A DNA stretch of 64,000 bases, taken from assembly GCA_026874595.1 (NCBI GenBank), contig CM049313.1, positions 28,766,008 through 28,830,007 of the forward strand, written 5' to 3'. The number at the start of each line of letters is the position of its first letter. The stretch's first letter is position 1. Under the pieces are notes generated by a model. The model made no database searches. It saw only the letters and a program-made list of their open reading frames with translations, and had not been told where the DNA came from. Of this stretch, positions 10,076-21,879 are shown one piece after another. Origin of the DNA: Sipunculus nudus (Eukaryota; Annelida; Sipuncula; Golfingiida; Sipunculidae). The position numbers and the translations under genes are program-made.

Positions 10076-11320
10076 GACTTTTGACTGAAAGTCATCTTAG
10101 CTTTAGCGATCACCCTTTGTCCGGCGTCCGTCCGTCTGCTGTCCCTTAACCAGGCACAAGTCGTTACCACTTGACCTGTAATCTTCTAACTTGACATCCA
10201 GAGAGGTCCATATAAAATCTCCTTGGAAACCTGAAATTAGGTCTCTGTTACCCATATCCTCCGACGTATGGGGCTCAGAAGTACCCCCAAAATAATTAAA
10301 AACTTGGTACAAAAGCTCCAGTATCTGCACAAGTATTGCATTCATCACCATGATTCTTTGCATGCATATTCATCATGGGGTGTTTTTACCAGTTTCTGCA
10401 GACTGGTGGCGCCACCTGGATTTTTTTTTCTAATTTTTACTCATTTTTTTTCTATTTTTGAGACCTTCAGAGATGCGGTCTCGCGTTAACTGGGCACAAA
10501 TCGTAACCATTGGACCTGGAACCTTCTTTCTTGACATCCATGGAGGTCCGTGAAAAATCTCCCTGGAAACCTGAAATTAGGTCTCTGTTATACATATCCT
10601 CCGAGCTATGGGGCTCAGAAGTACCTGCCAGAATAATTAAAAATTTGTTACAAAACCTCCAGTATCTGAACAACTAATGCATTGATCACCATGATTCCTC
10701 GCATGCATATTCATCATGGACTGCTTCATCAGTTCATGCAGACTGGTGGCGCCACCTGGATTTTTTAAAACATTTTTACGCATTTTTTCTCTATAATAGA
10801 GACCTTTCAAGATGCGTCATCTGTTAACTGGGTACAAATCTTAACCATTCACAGGACAATCTTATTATTTAATATCCATGGAGGTCCAGGAAAATTCTCC
10901 TTGAAACCTGAAATTAGGTCTCTGTTACCCATATTCTTTGACCTATAAAGGCTTGTAAGTACCCCTCAGTATAATTAAAAATTTGATACAAAACCTCCAG
11001 TTTCTGAAGAAGTCATGCATTCATCACCATGATTCTTTGCAAGCACATTCATCATGGAGTATTTCATCAGTTCCTGCAGACTGGTGGCAGCACCCTTATT
11101 TTTTTTCCAAATTTTTATGCATTTTCTTAACATTTCTATTTTTGCCCGTTAACAGGGCACAAATCATTACCATTGCACCTAGAATCTTCTTATATGACAT
11201 ATGCTTCAATTGAATTGGGATACCACTTACAAAATTTGGCATTCAGATGATAAAATTCCTTTCGTGAATATCTTCCTACTCAGCTGAGCATCATGACCCC
11301 TGGGTCACATGTTAGTTTCA
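10076..11320 (+). repeat. dispersed element with about 335-bp tandem cassettes
   Basis: The element starts with a diverged head (GACTGAAAGTCATCTTAGCT) and a CCGTCCGTCTG stretch. It ends with the tail CAGCTGAGCATCATGACCCC near 11280-11315. Between them a cassette recurs with GTTAAC...GGCACAAATC at about 10142, 10487, 10823 and 11149, so the period is 326-345 bp. Each cassette runs through 'cctgaaattaggtctctgtta', 'tatggggctcagaagtacc', a tga/atcatgg stretch and CTGGTGGCGCCACCTG. No transposase-like frame is present, so the element is non-autonomous. Confidence 0.65.
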
Positions 11321-11704
11321 TGTAGTGCTCTGAAAATAGAATGTGTATTAATCATGACTAGTTTTTTAGCTCAGCTGACTTTCGATCATGCTGGGCTATA
11401 GCGATGGGTCTTTGTCCGTCTTCCTTCCGTCTGTCCATCCGGCCGGCCGTCCGTCTGTTAGCAGGGCACAAATCGTAACCGTAGGGGCTAGGGCCATGAA
11501 CCCTATGCAGTCTTAGAGGTTCTAAAAAGATCTCATTGCAAACCTGAAATTAGGTCACTGCGACCTATATTCTCGAAGTTATGGGGTGTGTTTGCACCCC
11601 CCAGAAATAATTCTTTTAGCCAAAATTTTCATCCCAAACCTTCCATCTTTCACATACAGCTCACCTACCAACAGGAGAAGAACCATAATTATTTTGAGGT
11701 CACA

Positions 11705-12142
11705 AGGTCAAAGGTCAAGGTCACAGAACCAACTTCTTTGAAAAGCCTGCAGATGCATTTTAAGCCAAACCTTTCATCCCAATTCTTTGATCTTTCACAT
11801 ATAGCTCACCTACTAAGTGGGAGAAGAATCCTATAGATGTTGAGGTCATAAGGTCAAAGGTCAGGGTCACAGGATCCACTTCTTTGAAAAGGTTGTGGAC
11901 ACATTTCAAGCTAGACCTTTCATTCCAAACCTTTCAACACTGATATCACTTCTCTGCCAACAGGGGAAAAGACCTGTTGATTTTGAGGTCAAAGGTCAAG
12001 TTCACAGCACCCTCTTCTTGCATGGAGTCATTTTCAGGCAAACTTTTCAATCTATACTTTCCATCTGTCATATATGGCTTACCTACCAATAGGGGAAGAA
12101 GCCTATTGATGTTGAGTTCAAAAGGTCAAAGGTCAAGGTCAC
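11705..12142 (+). promoter_or_regulatory. cluster of nuclear-receptor-type half-sites
   Basis: AGGTCAAAGGTCAAGGTCAC occurs in full at 11705-11724 and 12123-12142. Shorter forms start at 11851 and 11986. The motif contains a one-base-spaced direct repeat of AGGTCA (DR1, the type bound by HNF4/RXR/COUP-TF-like receptors) and TCAAGGTCA (the extended half-site used by ERR/SF-1-like receptors). The sites belong to the repeat element, and whether anything binds them in this animal is unknown. Confidence 0.5.
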
Positions 12143-12167
12143 AATATTGTTCTAAATGCTTGTGAAC

Positions 12168-12171
12168 ATAT
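12168..12171. other. paralogous empty site of the 26.5-kb LTR element
   Basis: Here 'gtgaacatatttaaag' is continuous with 'aaactgttcaacccaaacc'. In the paralogue at 26.5 kb the same sequence is split by the 401-bp element, with ATAT on both sides. A single ATAT is present here, as expected of an unoccupied target. Confidence 0.75.
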
Positions 12172-12179
12172 TTAAAGTG

Positions 12180-13762
12180 AAACTGTTCAACCCAAACCTT
12201 CAGTCTTTCACATATGCCACATCTATGCATCACTCAATGTGATTCAAACTTCATATTTATGGGTCTTTTTGCATGAAGAAATAACTAATTGATTTTGAGG
12301 TCAGCTGGTCAGGAGGTTAAAGGTTGTAGGTCTAAGTTATTCACTCATTGGTTGCCAAGTAATTACACCCGGCCAGATGTAAGTGGTTATTAGTTACCAA
12401 TCATTTAGAAAGAATCCAGTTGATATGTGGGCAAAAGGCCAAGGTCATAGGTCAGGTCAACTTATTTTGTAGACCATCTCTATTTTTCTTGTATATATAA
12501 GCTTGCACTCCAGCTGGTACATCTCACCGTGTGGCTGTAATTGTGAGTGATACTGGTGACATATGACTCCCTTTTGTCTCAGGCTATTAAGTGATAAGGC
12601 TGAGTGATAAGTACCTCGTTACTGCATAACAAAACACTGTTGTTGGAATACTTCAGCCAGGAATTAACACTATGAGAGTATAGTATTAAGGTTTAGCTAC
12701 TGATTTATAAAATGATGGGAACATTTTGCAGTTTATTTTATGGAATCATAGCAATAACCTTAGTTTCCTAGATATCTGAATATTTTTATATAAATCACCA
12801 CATATAAAAGCAAGTGTTTGTTCTCATAATATGTGGATGTGTACTTGATTTAGGATGGCTTTATTTTATTACAAGACTCTTAGTCATGCTTTCTTCATTT
12901 AATTTCTTTCAGGTTTTGCAGTTTACCAACCCTGCTGACCCCATTGCAAAGCAGAGTGATAATAAAAAATATTGGACCTACACTTTTACATTTGCATATC
13001 TATAAATCTGATATGAGCGCCTGAACATGCCTTTTGAATTGTTTTGGATATTCATTACTGTAACATCATTTGGAGAATTTGCCCCAAGTTTGGTCTCTTA
13101 TTGGAGGATGTGTGATATCAAATGTCAGACTTGTCAGAAATCCATTATGTCTGCCAGTTAGCCACCTTAGAAATCTTTTTTTCAATGCAGTTTCAGTAAT
13201 TTTCCTTCAGTGTTTGATCCGATTTAGAGAATGGTTGTTGTCTGATTTCAGACCTGTCAGAAGTCCAAAATGGCCACCAGGCAACCATCTTTAAATTCCT
13301 TTTGATCATATTATCTCAAGTACTGTTAAAGTGAAGGCAGTCGGACATATATTAATGTAATCTTGCAAAGGATTGGGTCAAATATTTCTTAATAAATATT
13401 ATCATCATATATGAAAGTGCAGTACAGTTGGCTTGTATTGAATAAAAATTCATACAGAAGCACCTGTTTCTCAATAATTCTTGCTTGGATTTCCTTGATT
13501 TTTTTGCTATATATTTTGATCTTATATTTGCCCTTTGTGGTGTTCCTTTTGAGACTGACAGGTATCAAGTAAGCTATGGGAATAGTTCTGGATACCTTAA
13601 CAATCATAGATTTTCCTCAGACCATCAATTCACTGTGACATAACCAGACATAGGTGATATATATTTCTGTTGTTGTAGAAAATTTCAATAAATTGGCAAA
13701 TTGGTTCTTCAAAATTTGACTGGAAGTTGTGAATCTCAGCCCATGATGTCGCAGTTCATGCT
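12180..13762. repeat. AT-rich right half of dispersed element copy 1
   Basis: No gene is seen. The stretch is matched in order by 26914-28361 of the paralogue, including 'gattcaaacttca', 'gttgccaag', 'tttcaggttttgcagtttacc' and 'cttgcttggatttccttgatt'. TTTCAGGTTTTGCAGTTTACC looks like a splice acceptor, but the copy behaves as repeat DNA. Confidence 0.6.
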
Positions 13763-13800
13763 TGGCAGCTGAGCGTCATGACCCATGGGTCACTTGTTTA

Positions 13801-14447
13801 ATTCATGACTGGTGGCACCACCTGTATTTGTCACACATTTTACCAGTATATTAGAGACTGCCACATTACAGGACTGGTGCCAGTTTCCCTACTTAAGAAA
13901 CTTGGATGTATTACAGGGACACATTGTAATCATCCAATGATTATGTCACCAATCTCCACATGATTGAATAGGTCACCATGACCTCATTTAAATAAATTAC
14001 AGGCTTATGTACAGTGCCCTCATGAAAACCAGCACCAAACATATAAATACATAGCCAATGTCAATAGGTCGGTCTGTTGAGCGTCAAGACCCATTGGTCA
14101 CTTATGTTTACAGAATATATTTTTGTATTTGACTGTAGTCTGACAGTTCATCCGATGTAACATCTCAGTTGGTACACTGATTCTCATAGCAGACAGATTG
14201 CGAAAAAACATACTCTATGTAGACGTTTACTTAAAACATGTCGGTATGCTTTATGACTGACCACATCCTGTGCACTTGTGTGAGTGATCACCAAATCACA
14301 ATTATCATTATCTGTAAACACATAAACCACCCTTGAAATTTTCAATGATTATCATCCATTAGTACTTTTTTTCATCTCGTTAAGGTCTTTATATCGTCAA
14401 AAACCATAAAATGTTCATTTTTCAGAAAGTTTGTTATTTCTTGGTCA
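13801..14447. repeat. repeat fragments between two elements
   Basis: There is a GACTGGTGGCACCACCTGTA phrase near 13805 and a second diverged tail (TTGAGCGTCAAGACCCATTG) at 14078-14108. The remainder is AT-rich DNA with no gene. Confidence 0.45.
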
Positions 14448-16545
14448 TTTTTAGCTCAGCTGACTGTAAGTCATCTGAGCTATAGGGATCACTTTTTGTC
14501 TGTCGTCCGTCCGGCCGTCCGGGCGTCTGTCCGTTAACAGGGCACAAATCGTAACCGCTAGAACTGGAATCTTCTAACTTGATATCCTGGGAGGTCTATG
14601 GAAATTCTCCTTGTAAACCTGAAATTAGGTCACTGTGACCTATATTCTTCGAGCTATGGGGTTCCGAAGTACCCCCCAGAATAATGGAAAATTTGATACA
14701 AAAGCTCAAGTATCTGAACAACTAATGCATTGATCATCATGATTTTTTGCATGGATATTGATCATGGAGTGTTTCATCAGTTTCTGCAGACTGGTGGCAC
14801 CACCTGTATTTTTTCGATTTTTACCAATATTTTTCTCTATTTTTGAGACCTCTTAAGATGCGGCCATCTGTTAACAGGGCACAAATCGTAACGACTACAC
14901 CTAGAATCTTCTCTCTTGACATGCAGGAAGCCCATAAAAAGTCTCTTTGGAAACCTGAAATTAGGTCTCTGTTACCCATAACCTTTGAGCTATGGGGCTC
15001 CGAAGTACCCCCCAGAATAATGGAAAATTTGATACAAAAGCTCAAGTATCTAAACAACTATTGCAGTGATCACCATGATTCTCTGCATGGATATTGATCA
15101 TGGAATGTGTCATCAGTTTCTGCAGTATGGTGGCGCCACCTGTATTTTTTTATTTTTACGAATTTTTTTCTCTATTTTTGAGTCCTCATAAGATGCGGTC
15201 ATCTGTTAACATGGCACAAATCGTAACAACTGGACCTAGAATCTTCTCTCTTGACATGCTGAGAGGCCCATGAAAAGACTCCTTAAAAACTCTGGATATT
15301 GATCATGAAATGTTTCATCAGTTTCTGCATTCTGATGGCGCCACCTGTATTTTTTCAATTTTTAGCTCAGCTGACTGAAAGTCATCTGAGCTATAGGGAT
15401 CACCTTTTGTCTGTTGGCTGTCCGGCCATCCAGGCGTTTGTCTGTTAACAGGGCACAAATCGTAACCGCTAGACCTGGAATCTTCTTACCTGACATCCTG
15501 GGAGGTCTATGGAAATTCTCCTTGTAAACTTGAAATTAGGTCACTGTGACCTATATTCTTCGAGCTATGGGGTTCTGAAGTACCCCCCAGAATAATGCAA
15601 AATTTAATACAAAAGCTCAAGACTATCTGAACAACTAATGCATTAATCACCATGATTCTTTGCATGGATATTGATCATGGAGTGTTTCATCAATTTCTGG
15701 AGATTGGTGGAGCCAGCTATATTTTTTTTATTTTTTACGATTTTTTTTCTCTACTTTTGTGATCTTTAAACATTTGGTCATCTTTAAACAGGGCACAAAT
15801 CATAATGACTGGACCTAGAATCTTCTGTCCTCACCTCCAGGGAGGCCCATAAAAGGTCTACATGGAACCCCGAAATAAGGTCCCTGTTACCCATATTCTG
15901 TGAGCTATGGGGCTCTGAAGTACAAATAAAGATTTGGTCATATATTAACAGGGCACAAATCATAATGACTGGACCTAGAATCTTCTTTCTTGACATGCAG
16001 GGAGGCCTTTGGAAAGTCTCTTTGGAAATCTGAAATAAGGTCTCTGTTACCCATATCCTTCATGCTATGGCTCCAAGAATAAAGATTTGGTCATCTGTTA
16101 ACAGAGCACAAATTATAATGACTTGACCTAGAATCTCCTTTCTTGATATGCTGGGAGGCCCCTGAAAAGTCTCTTTGTGCACCTGAAATTACATCTCTGT
16201 TACCCATATCCCTCATCCTATGCGGCTTTGAAATACCCCCCAGAATAAACATTTGGTCATCTGTTAACAGGGCACAAATCATAATAACTGGACCTAGAAT
16301 TTTATTTTTTGACATGCTGGGAGACCCCTGAAAAGTCATCTTGTAAACCTTGAAAATAGGTGTCTGTTACCCATATCCTTCATGCTACAGAGCTCCATAG
16401 TACCCCAATGAATATTGGATGATTTTATACAAAAGGTCAAGTTTGGAAAAAGTATTTCATTCAAATTTGACATTCAGATGATAAAATTACTTTTGTCAAT
16501 GTCTTCCTGGTCAGCTGAGTGTCATGACCCCTGGGTCACTTGTTA
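14448..16545 (+). mobile_element. dispersed element with nested head and GTTAAC cassettes
   Basis: Head TTTTTAGCTCAGCTGACTGT at 14448 forms a stem with AGTCATCTGAGCT. A GTCCGTCCGGCCGTCC stretch follows. GTTAAC...GGCACAAATC cassettes start at 14533, 14870, 15205 and 15444. Shorter ones follow at about 15787, 15947, 16098 and 16265. A second complete head sits at about 15355, so one element is nested in or fused to another. The tail TCAGCTGAGTGTCATGACCC then GGGTCACTTGTT closes it at 16511-16545. There is no coding capacity. Confidence 0.65.
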
Positions 16546-18229
16546 TACCCACCTTGGCAAAGAAAATGCGTCATTGACATTTTAGTTCATCATTCAGTAA
16601 AAAAAAACAGCATTTTAACTGAACTGTCAACTCTACGTGGTGATAAACAGAAACGAATGTAGACCCTGAGAGAACAACACATTCTTTTCAGTCACTGACT
16701 GGCTGACAAATGGAGATATGTCTTGCCAGATACCTTGGATGGTGACTTGCAGTGGCAGTCTTTTGAGCTTGAGCACTGCTTATCTTGACAAGCTTGGCCT
16801 TGTTTATTAACCCTTATAAATTAGTACAAGCCAGATTTGTCAAGTGACCTTATTAGTAGAAGCTCCGCCTTCTTCTGAGTTTGACACTTACAGGCTTGAC
16901 AGTTGACATCAAAATCACCTTATTATACATGAAAATGGTTAAGAGTAATAACCGAGGAAAGGAACAAATCAAATCATAATATAGGTTCTTGTTTTACAAC
17001 TATCACTTTCATTAACATTTCATTCAGACAAATAGGACAACATTACTCTTTCCAAATAGTTTTTAGCCATATCCAAAACAGTATTTCAGTGGATTACATC
17101 ATTTCAGAGGAATATTTCTCACAAACTTTTACGCATAAAGCTATTACAATTGCACATATTTGAAAACATATTATCTAAAACACGTTTTTTTTCTATTTGA
17201 TGTCTCATTTAAAAAAGCAGTTACATGCCATTTAAAATAAGAATCATTTGTTAATTGAAAAATAATTTGAAAAATTAAAATTAAGTAGAAGGAAGTATGA
17301 TATATATGCAGTCAAAAATATGCCTGGAGATATTTGCATATTTTTTAAAATAATGTTATTCTTAAATGCATACTTACTGTATGATAAGATTTTTTAAAAT
17401 TAAAAATTTGGTTAAATTTTAAAATCTTTAGACCATCGATAAAATTATATTTATACATAGCATATCATCTAATAAGGATATTCTTAGGATTCATAATATG
17501 AATATGTCATTGGGACTTATGAGTTATTTCAATATATATTTTAAAGCTTCACAAAAGCAAGGTAGTTTGAAGATATTAAGACCTTAAGACGTGGTTCAGA
17601 TACCTTACACAAGACAGGTTAAATGTTACCTGTGGTCTGATTACATGTCGGGTACATATTTCGGATATTTATGAATATTCCTGGGTGATTTAGGTAGAGA
17701 GACTTTTTGTTCTCTGGCAAGTGCTTCAGGGTCCTGTATGTTAGAGGCCATGCGCCCTTTCCATTTATATGTGACTATGTTATTAATTACACAATTCACA
17801 ATTCTTCAGAACATATCTCATATCTGATATATGATCAGTCATATATTGGCATCAGTAAATGATTATGGAATTATGTAGATATTTGTGGTGTGCCAATTAA
17901 TCGATTAAATCGATGATTGGTTGATTTCTTTTTAAATCGATTAAATAGATTACCTTTTTGCATAATAAATTAAAAATGATATGTATGCACATTTAAAAAA
18001 ATCTAATCCTATCAGAGATATACGAACACAAAGGAACGGACAGCCTCAAATCGGAGCCTACCTTGAGGATCCAAAAACCGTCCGACGGCAATTCGACCTT
18101 GGCTGCATATGGATTGATGATTTCATTATGAATACCGATGTACATGTCAGACTATTTACTGGGGTCAATATTTTTAGTTCTAGTTATACAGCAGATTTCA
18201 AGATAATATAGAAAATACAGGGGGTCCGG
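16546..18229. other. AT-rich unique stretch without a supported gene
   Basis: No transposon ends, tandem repeats or splice-flanked frames are evident. An isolated 76-codon frame at 17981-18211 (plus strand) is less AT-rich than its surroundings but has no domain I recognise. Just upstream, 17893-17952 carries repeated AATCGATTAAATCGAT-type phrases. Confidence 0.45.
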
Positions 18230-18269
18230 ATCACCACCCAAACCCCCCGTTTGACACACTTATGGTTTA

Positions 18270-20190
18270 AATCAAGTTCCTTGAGGAGCTCTAAAACGGG
18301 TGACCTTGACCTGGATAGTCAAGGTAAAATCAGCCAGAATAGATATGATTTGTGAACGCTATAAGGTTTGAGCCCCTTGACATATTTTGATGAAATTCAG
18401 CCTGAAAATTTCTCTACCAATATCTCAGAAAATTAAAAAAAACAGTGACCTTGACCTTCATCAAGTTCAAATCGGATGAAATATAATTGTATCTCCAGAC
18501 AAAGTCGGGATACTAAGGTTTCATGATGGTCCCGCCGCCGCCGCAGAAAAACCTTGTGAGCGGGATAACTCAAAAATATTTCACTGATCTTTTTCAAACT
18601 TAACATTTGTATAGATATAGGTAAGGGGACGAAGCCTTTAAAATGGGGTCATGACATATGCTAGGAGAGTGACCTTGACCTTGAATAGGTCCATTTTTGC
18701 TGAAAATAACACAAATTCTTAAATATCTCAAGTAAGCTTGCATGGACTGGTCCAAAAATCAAGGTGACCGAAGATCTTGGATAGCCTTGTGATATACCAG
18801 AAACTGGTGGCGCCACCTATTATCCTTTTCTTGTTTTTACACCTTTTAATACCCCCATATTAGCCACTTGACAGTACTGTAAGCATTATAAGTCAAAAAC
18901 TAATGGACAGATTTCTTTCATATTATGCACATGTAGAGAGATGGGTTATGGGATGAGGTGTGTTTACATTTGGGTCATGACTTTTACCATGAGAGTGGCC
19001 TTGACCTTCAATGTGTCCATATTTGGTGAAAATCACACACCTCTTATGATATCTCCAGTGTTGATAGCCATATGGATTTCAAACATGACTTATGTATGGC
19101 CCACCACTAAAGTAAGAACCTTATAGGTTCTAGGGTCATGAGGTCAAAGGTCAAGGTCACTGGACTTGCATCTTAAAAGATACTGTGGATGCATTTTAAG
19201 CCAAACTTTCATCCCAGGTCTTCCATCTTGAATATATAGCTCACTTGCCAATAGTGGATGATCCATATCAATTTTGGGGTCACAAGGTCAAATGTCAAGG
19301 CCACAGGAGCTATCTGTCAAAAATTAGTTTCTGGAAGATAATTCCTGCTTTTATTGATGTATTGATTTCAAACTTGACTTATGTATGTCCCATTGAAAAA
19401 GCAAGACTCCAATTGATTTTGGGATCATGAGGTCAAAGGTCAAGGTCACAGGACACATCTTTAAAAAGACTGTGGATGCATTTTCAGCCAAACATTTCAT
19501 CTCAGATCTTTCATCTTGCACATATAGTTCACCTGCCAATAGAGGAAGACGCCTTTCAATTGTGAGGTCACAAGGTCAAAGGTGAAGGTCACTGGAGCCA
19601 TCTGTCCAAAAATTAGTTCATGAGATGATAATTCAAGCTTGGATTAAAATATGGATTTCAAACCTGACTTATATATGGCCCATCAATAAATCTAGACCTC
19701 TATTGATTTATATATAAAAGTGGATGATCATTATCAATTTTGGGGTCAATTTTTCTTGCTTTTATTGATGTATAGATTTCAAACCTGACATATATGTCCC
19801 ATTGAAAAAGCAAGACCCCAATTGATTTTGGGGTCATGAGGTCACAGTCACAGGACCAACATGTTCAAAAAGATTGAGGATTGATAGATGGAAGAAACAA
19901 TAATTACTTGCCAAGTGTCAGTATATGCTGCTAAAAATGGGGGCCTATTCTTAAAGGGGGGGGCTACTATGTCTGGGGATACTCTGGCATCTGCGGTGTC
20001 AAGAAATGTCTAGTTTTTTTGTGAACCCCATATCTTTTGAAGTATCTCATAGTTTTTCCTCAAATTGGAAACAATAAATGTTTTTATCAAGTTCCTTGAG
20101 GAGCTCCAACACTGGTAACCTTGACATGGTTTTCAAGGGTCAAATCAGCCAGAGCAGAAATTATTTTTAGACGCTGTGACCTTTTAAGTA
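18270..20190 (+). repeat. AGGTCA-rich dispersed element with about 100-bp direct ends
   Basis: CAAGTTCCTTGAGGAGCTC and the following 100 bp occur at 18271-18370 and again, diverged, at 20087-20185 in the same orientation. Between them, GTGACCTTGACCT forms occur at 18300-19010 and AGGTCAAAGGTCAAGGTCAC at 19141-19160 and 19430-19449, with variants at 19285 and 19573. The half-sites therefore switch strand partway through. Module phrases ('gatttcaaacctgacttatgtatggccca') recur four times. No coding sequence is seen. Confidence 0.55.
19141..19592 (+). promoter_or_regulatory. cluster of AGGTCA half-site arrays
   Basis: Two exact AGGTCAAAGGTCAAGGTCAC motifs (19141-19160, 19430-19449) and two one- or two-base variants (19285-19304, 19573-19592) lie 140-145 bp apart within repeat modules. 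They have the DR1 plus extended half-site form described for the 11.7-kb cluster. Confidence 0.45.
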
Positions 20191-20796
20191 GTCTGAATTT
20201 ATTCCCTTCATGTTTATGCACAACATACGCTGTCCATCAAATTATTTCTTGTTAAACCATCCAACATGTCAATGTGTCCTACTAAGCATATTTACAAACG
20301 TGCACTGGGGAGGGGAGACATCCTATTGTTTTTTCCACTAAAAACAACCCTTCTCTAGTGAATGTTTAAACCGTATCGAATTACTTTTTTGATACCATCT
20401 TATGAACCTGTCCGTTGAAATACATTTTGCGTACCTATAAACCAATATGACATTTGCATTCTGAGTACATATAAACAAATATTACATTTACATTATGGGT
20501 ACATATAAATAAATATGACATATAAATATGACATTATATTTGCATTCCTACATAAAGTAGGAACAAAACAATAGCTTAATTCCAGAGTACATGTAATATT
20601 TTTGTTCACTTTCATTTTTTTATTCTGTTAAGCATGCTTTAGTAAATAAAAAAAATATCGTCTATATTGCCGTAGAAATCAGAGCTTGGAACTATATGAT
20701 GATTGATCTAGTTAAAAAAAGACCAAGCCAACAGAAGACAGAAACATAGCAAACACCATGATCAAAAAGCTGTTCTATATTTCAGTCTTTCGTGAA
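20191..20796. other. AT-rich non-coding stretch
   Basis: No gene. Loose 'acatataaacaaatatgacatt' phrases recur at 20440-20540, suggesting a short decayed tandem repeat of about 40-50 bp. Confidence 0.45.

Positions 20797-20839
<43 letters not shown>
20797..20839. repeat. (TC)n(TA)n microsatellite
   Basis: A run of TC dinucleotides changes directly into TA dinucleotides at about 20821. Confidence 0.95.
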
Positions 20840-20950
20840 GGGGTGTCATGGGGTGCGCACGATCGCCAGAACAATGGTGGCACCAGCTGGACTAAAGGGT
20901 TTGGGCGGCAGAATATGGATCACCAGAGTGGTTGACCAATGTGATTTATT

Positions 20951-21021
20951 CTGTAACGTATAAAGATGTGCAATATAAGTATCACATCAACGTGCGTGAC
21001 AACAGGAAACGGCCAAATGCA
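20951..21021 (+). repeat. 71-bp direct repeat, copy 1
   Basis: The segment from CTGTAACGTATAAAGATG to GGCCAAATGCA recurs at 21403-21473 with a single internal A/G difference. The copies start 452 bp apart. Such near-identity suggests a recent local duplication or the ends of a small element. No target duplication was found. Confidence 0.85.
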
Positions 21022-21402
21022 TAGACATGATAAATTACAATATATGGTACATATAACGGTTGGGTCTATAATACAATTTCATGCAAAATAATGTCATTTA
21101 TAAATCTTCCCGATAACATGCTGACTAGTCATACCCTTACATTAAATACATAGGAATATGTAGGAAACAATGATCTCTCTGGTTCTGAATATGACACAAC
21201 ATCGTTATTCAGAATCAATTTACTACATTGTCCTTACCGTTTACATACTGTAAGGAATGACCATAACCACGTACAGAGACATTAAATGAATATAGGTAGT
21301 TCAGACAGAGGGTAGTCTATATTTCCACCAATAACATGTATCAGAGATATATGAAGTTTTACTCAGGCATAAGCAAATTAGGCATAAATAAATAACACAT
21401 AC

Positions 21403-21473
21403 CTGTAACGTATAAAGATGTGCAATATAAGTATCACATCGACGTGCGTGACAACAGGAAACGGCCAAATGCA
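21403..21473 (+). repeat. 71-bp direct repeat, copy 2
   Basis: This is the second copy of 20951-21021. The intervening 381 bp is AT-rich with no gene. Confidence 0.85.
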
Positions 21474-21685
21474 CATTTTCCCGCGTCCGCTCTCAGTTAT
21501 ATGACGTAACCTTTGACACTAATTATAATAACAACACTGGGGTCGGCCCTATCCGCTTTACGTGTGTCTTTCTAATAACAAGAACTCGACACGGTCAGTT
21601 GCGCGCAAAACCAAACATAAGTGGTTGAACAACAGGAGATACCGTAACATACAAGTCACATTAGGGCCTGTCATTCCAACCTATG

Positions 21686-21690
<5 letters not shown>

Positions 21691-21763
<73 letters not shown>
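21691..21763. repeat. (TA)n microsatellite
   Basis: About 36 TA repeats. The frame crossing it is an artefact of the repeat. Confidence 0.95.
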
Positions 21764-21765
<2 letters not shown>

Positions 21766-21879
21766 AAAAAAGGGTACACCCTTGTTAGATGTCAAATAAT
21801 GAATATGTAAGACCGAACGACAACTCATAAAAACGACAAATTGTTCCACGTATGTTATCCATCCAAAGGTGTAAACGCA

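Larger units (their letters stand above)
11372..13799 (+). mobile_element. dispersed non-autonomous element, copy 1
   Basis: The head TTTTTAGCTCAGCTGACTTT can fold with the following TCATGCTGGGCTA. It is followed by a GTCC/GTCT-rich stretch and AGGGCACAAATCGTAACC. The centre holds about four 120-140 bp modules, each with an AGGTCAAAGGTCA motif. The tail GGCAGCTGAGCGTCATGACC ends in GGGTCACTTGTTT at 13763-13800. GCTCAGCTGA in the head and TCAGCTGAGC in the tail form a subterminal inverted pair. This layout recalls non-autonomous Helitron-like elements, but that class is only a suggestion. A near-identical paralogue lies at 25417-28397. Confidence 0.7.

Noticed and set aside
11588-12165. Short proteins shared by two loci (11.6-12.2 and 25.6-26.2 kb) as a gene family
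   Set aside because: The similarity is at the DNA level along the whole mobile element, including non-open parts. The frames are short and overlap in different phases.
17981-18211. A 76-codon frame as an exon
   Set aside because: It is less AT-rich than its surroundings, but has no acceptor or donor at sensible positions and no recognisable motif.
21691-21763. Frames crossing AT microsatellites (also 4383-4434 and 31974-32043) as membrane proteins
   Set aside because: The alternating Tyr-Ile runs are translations of TA repeats.
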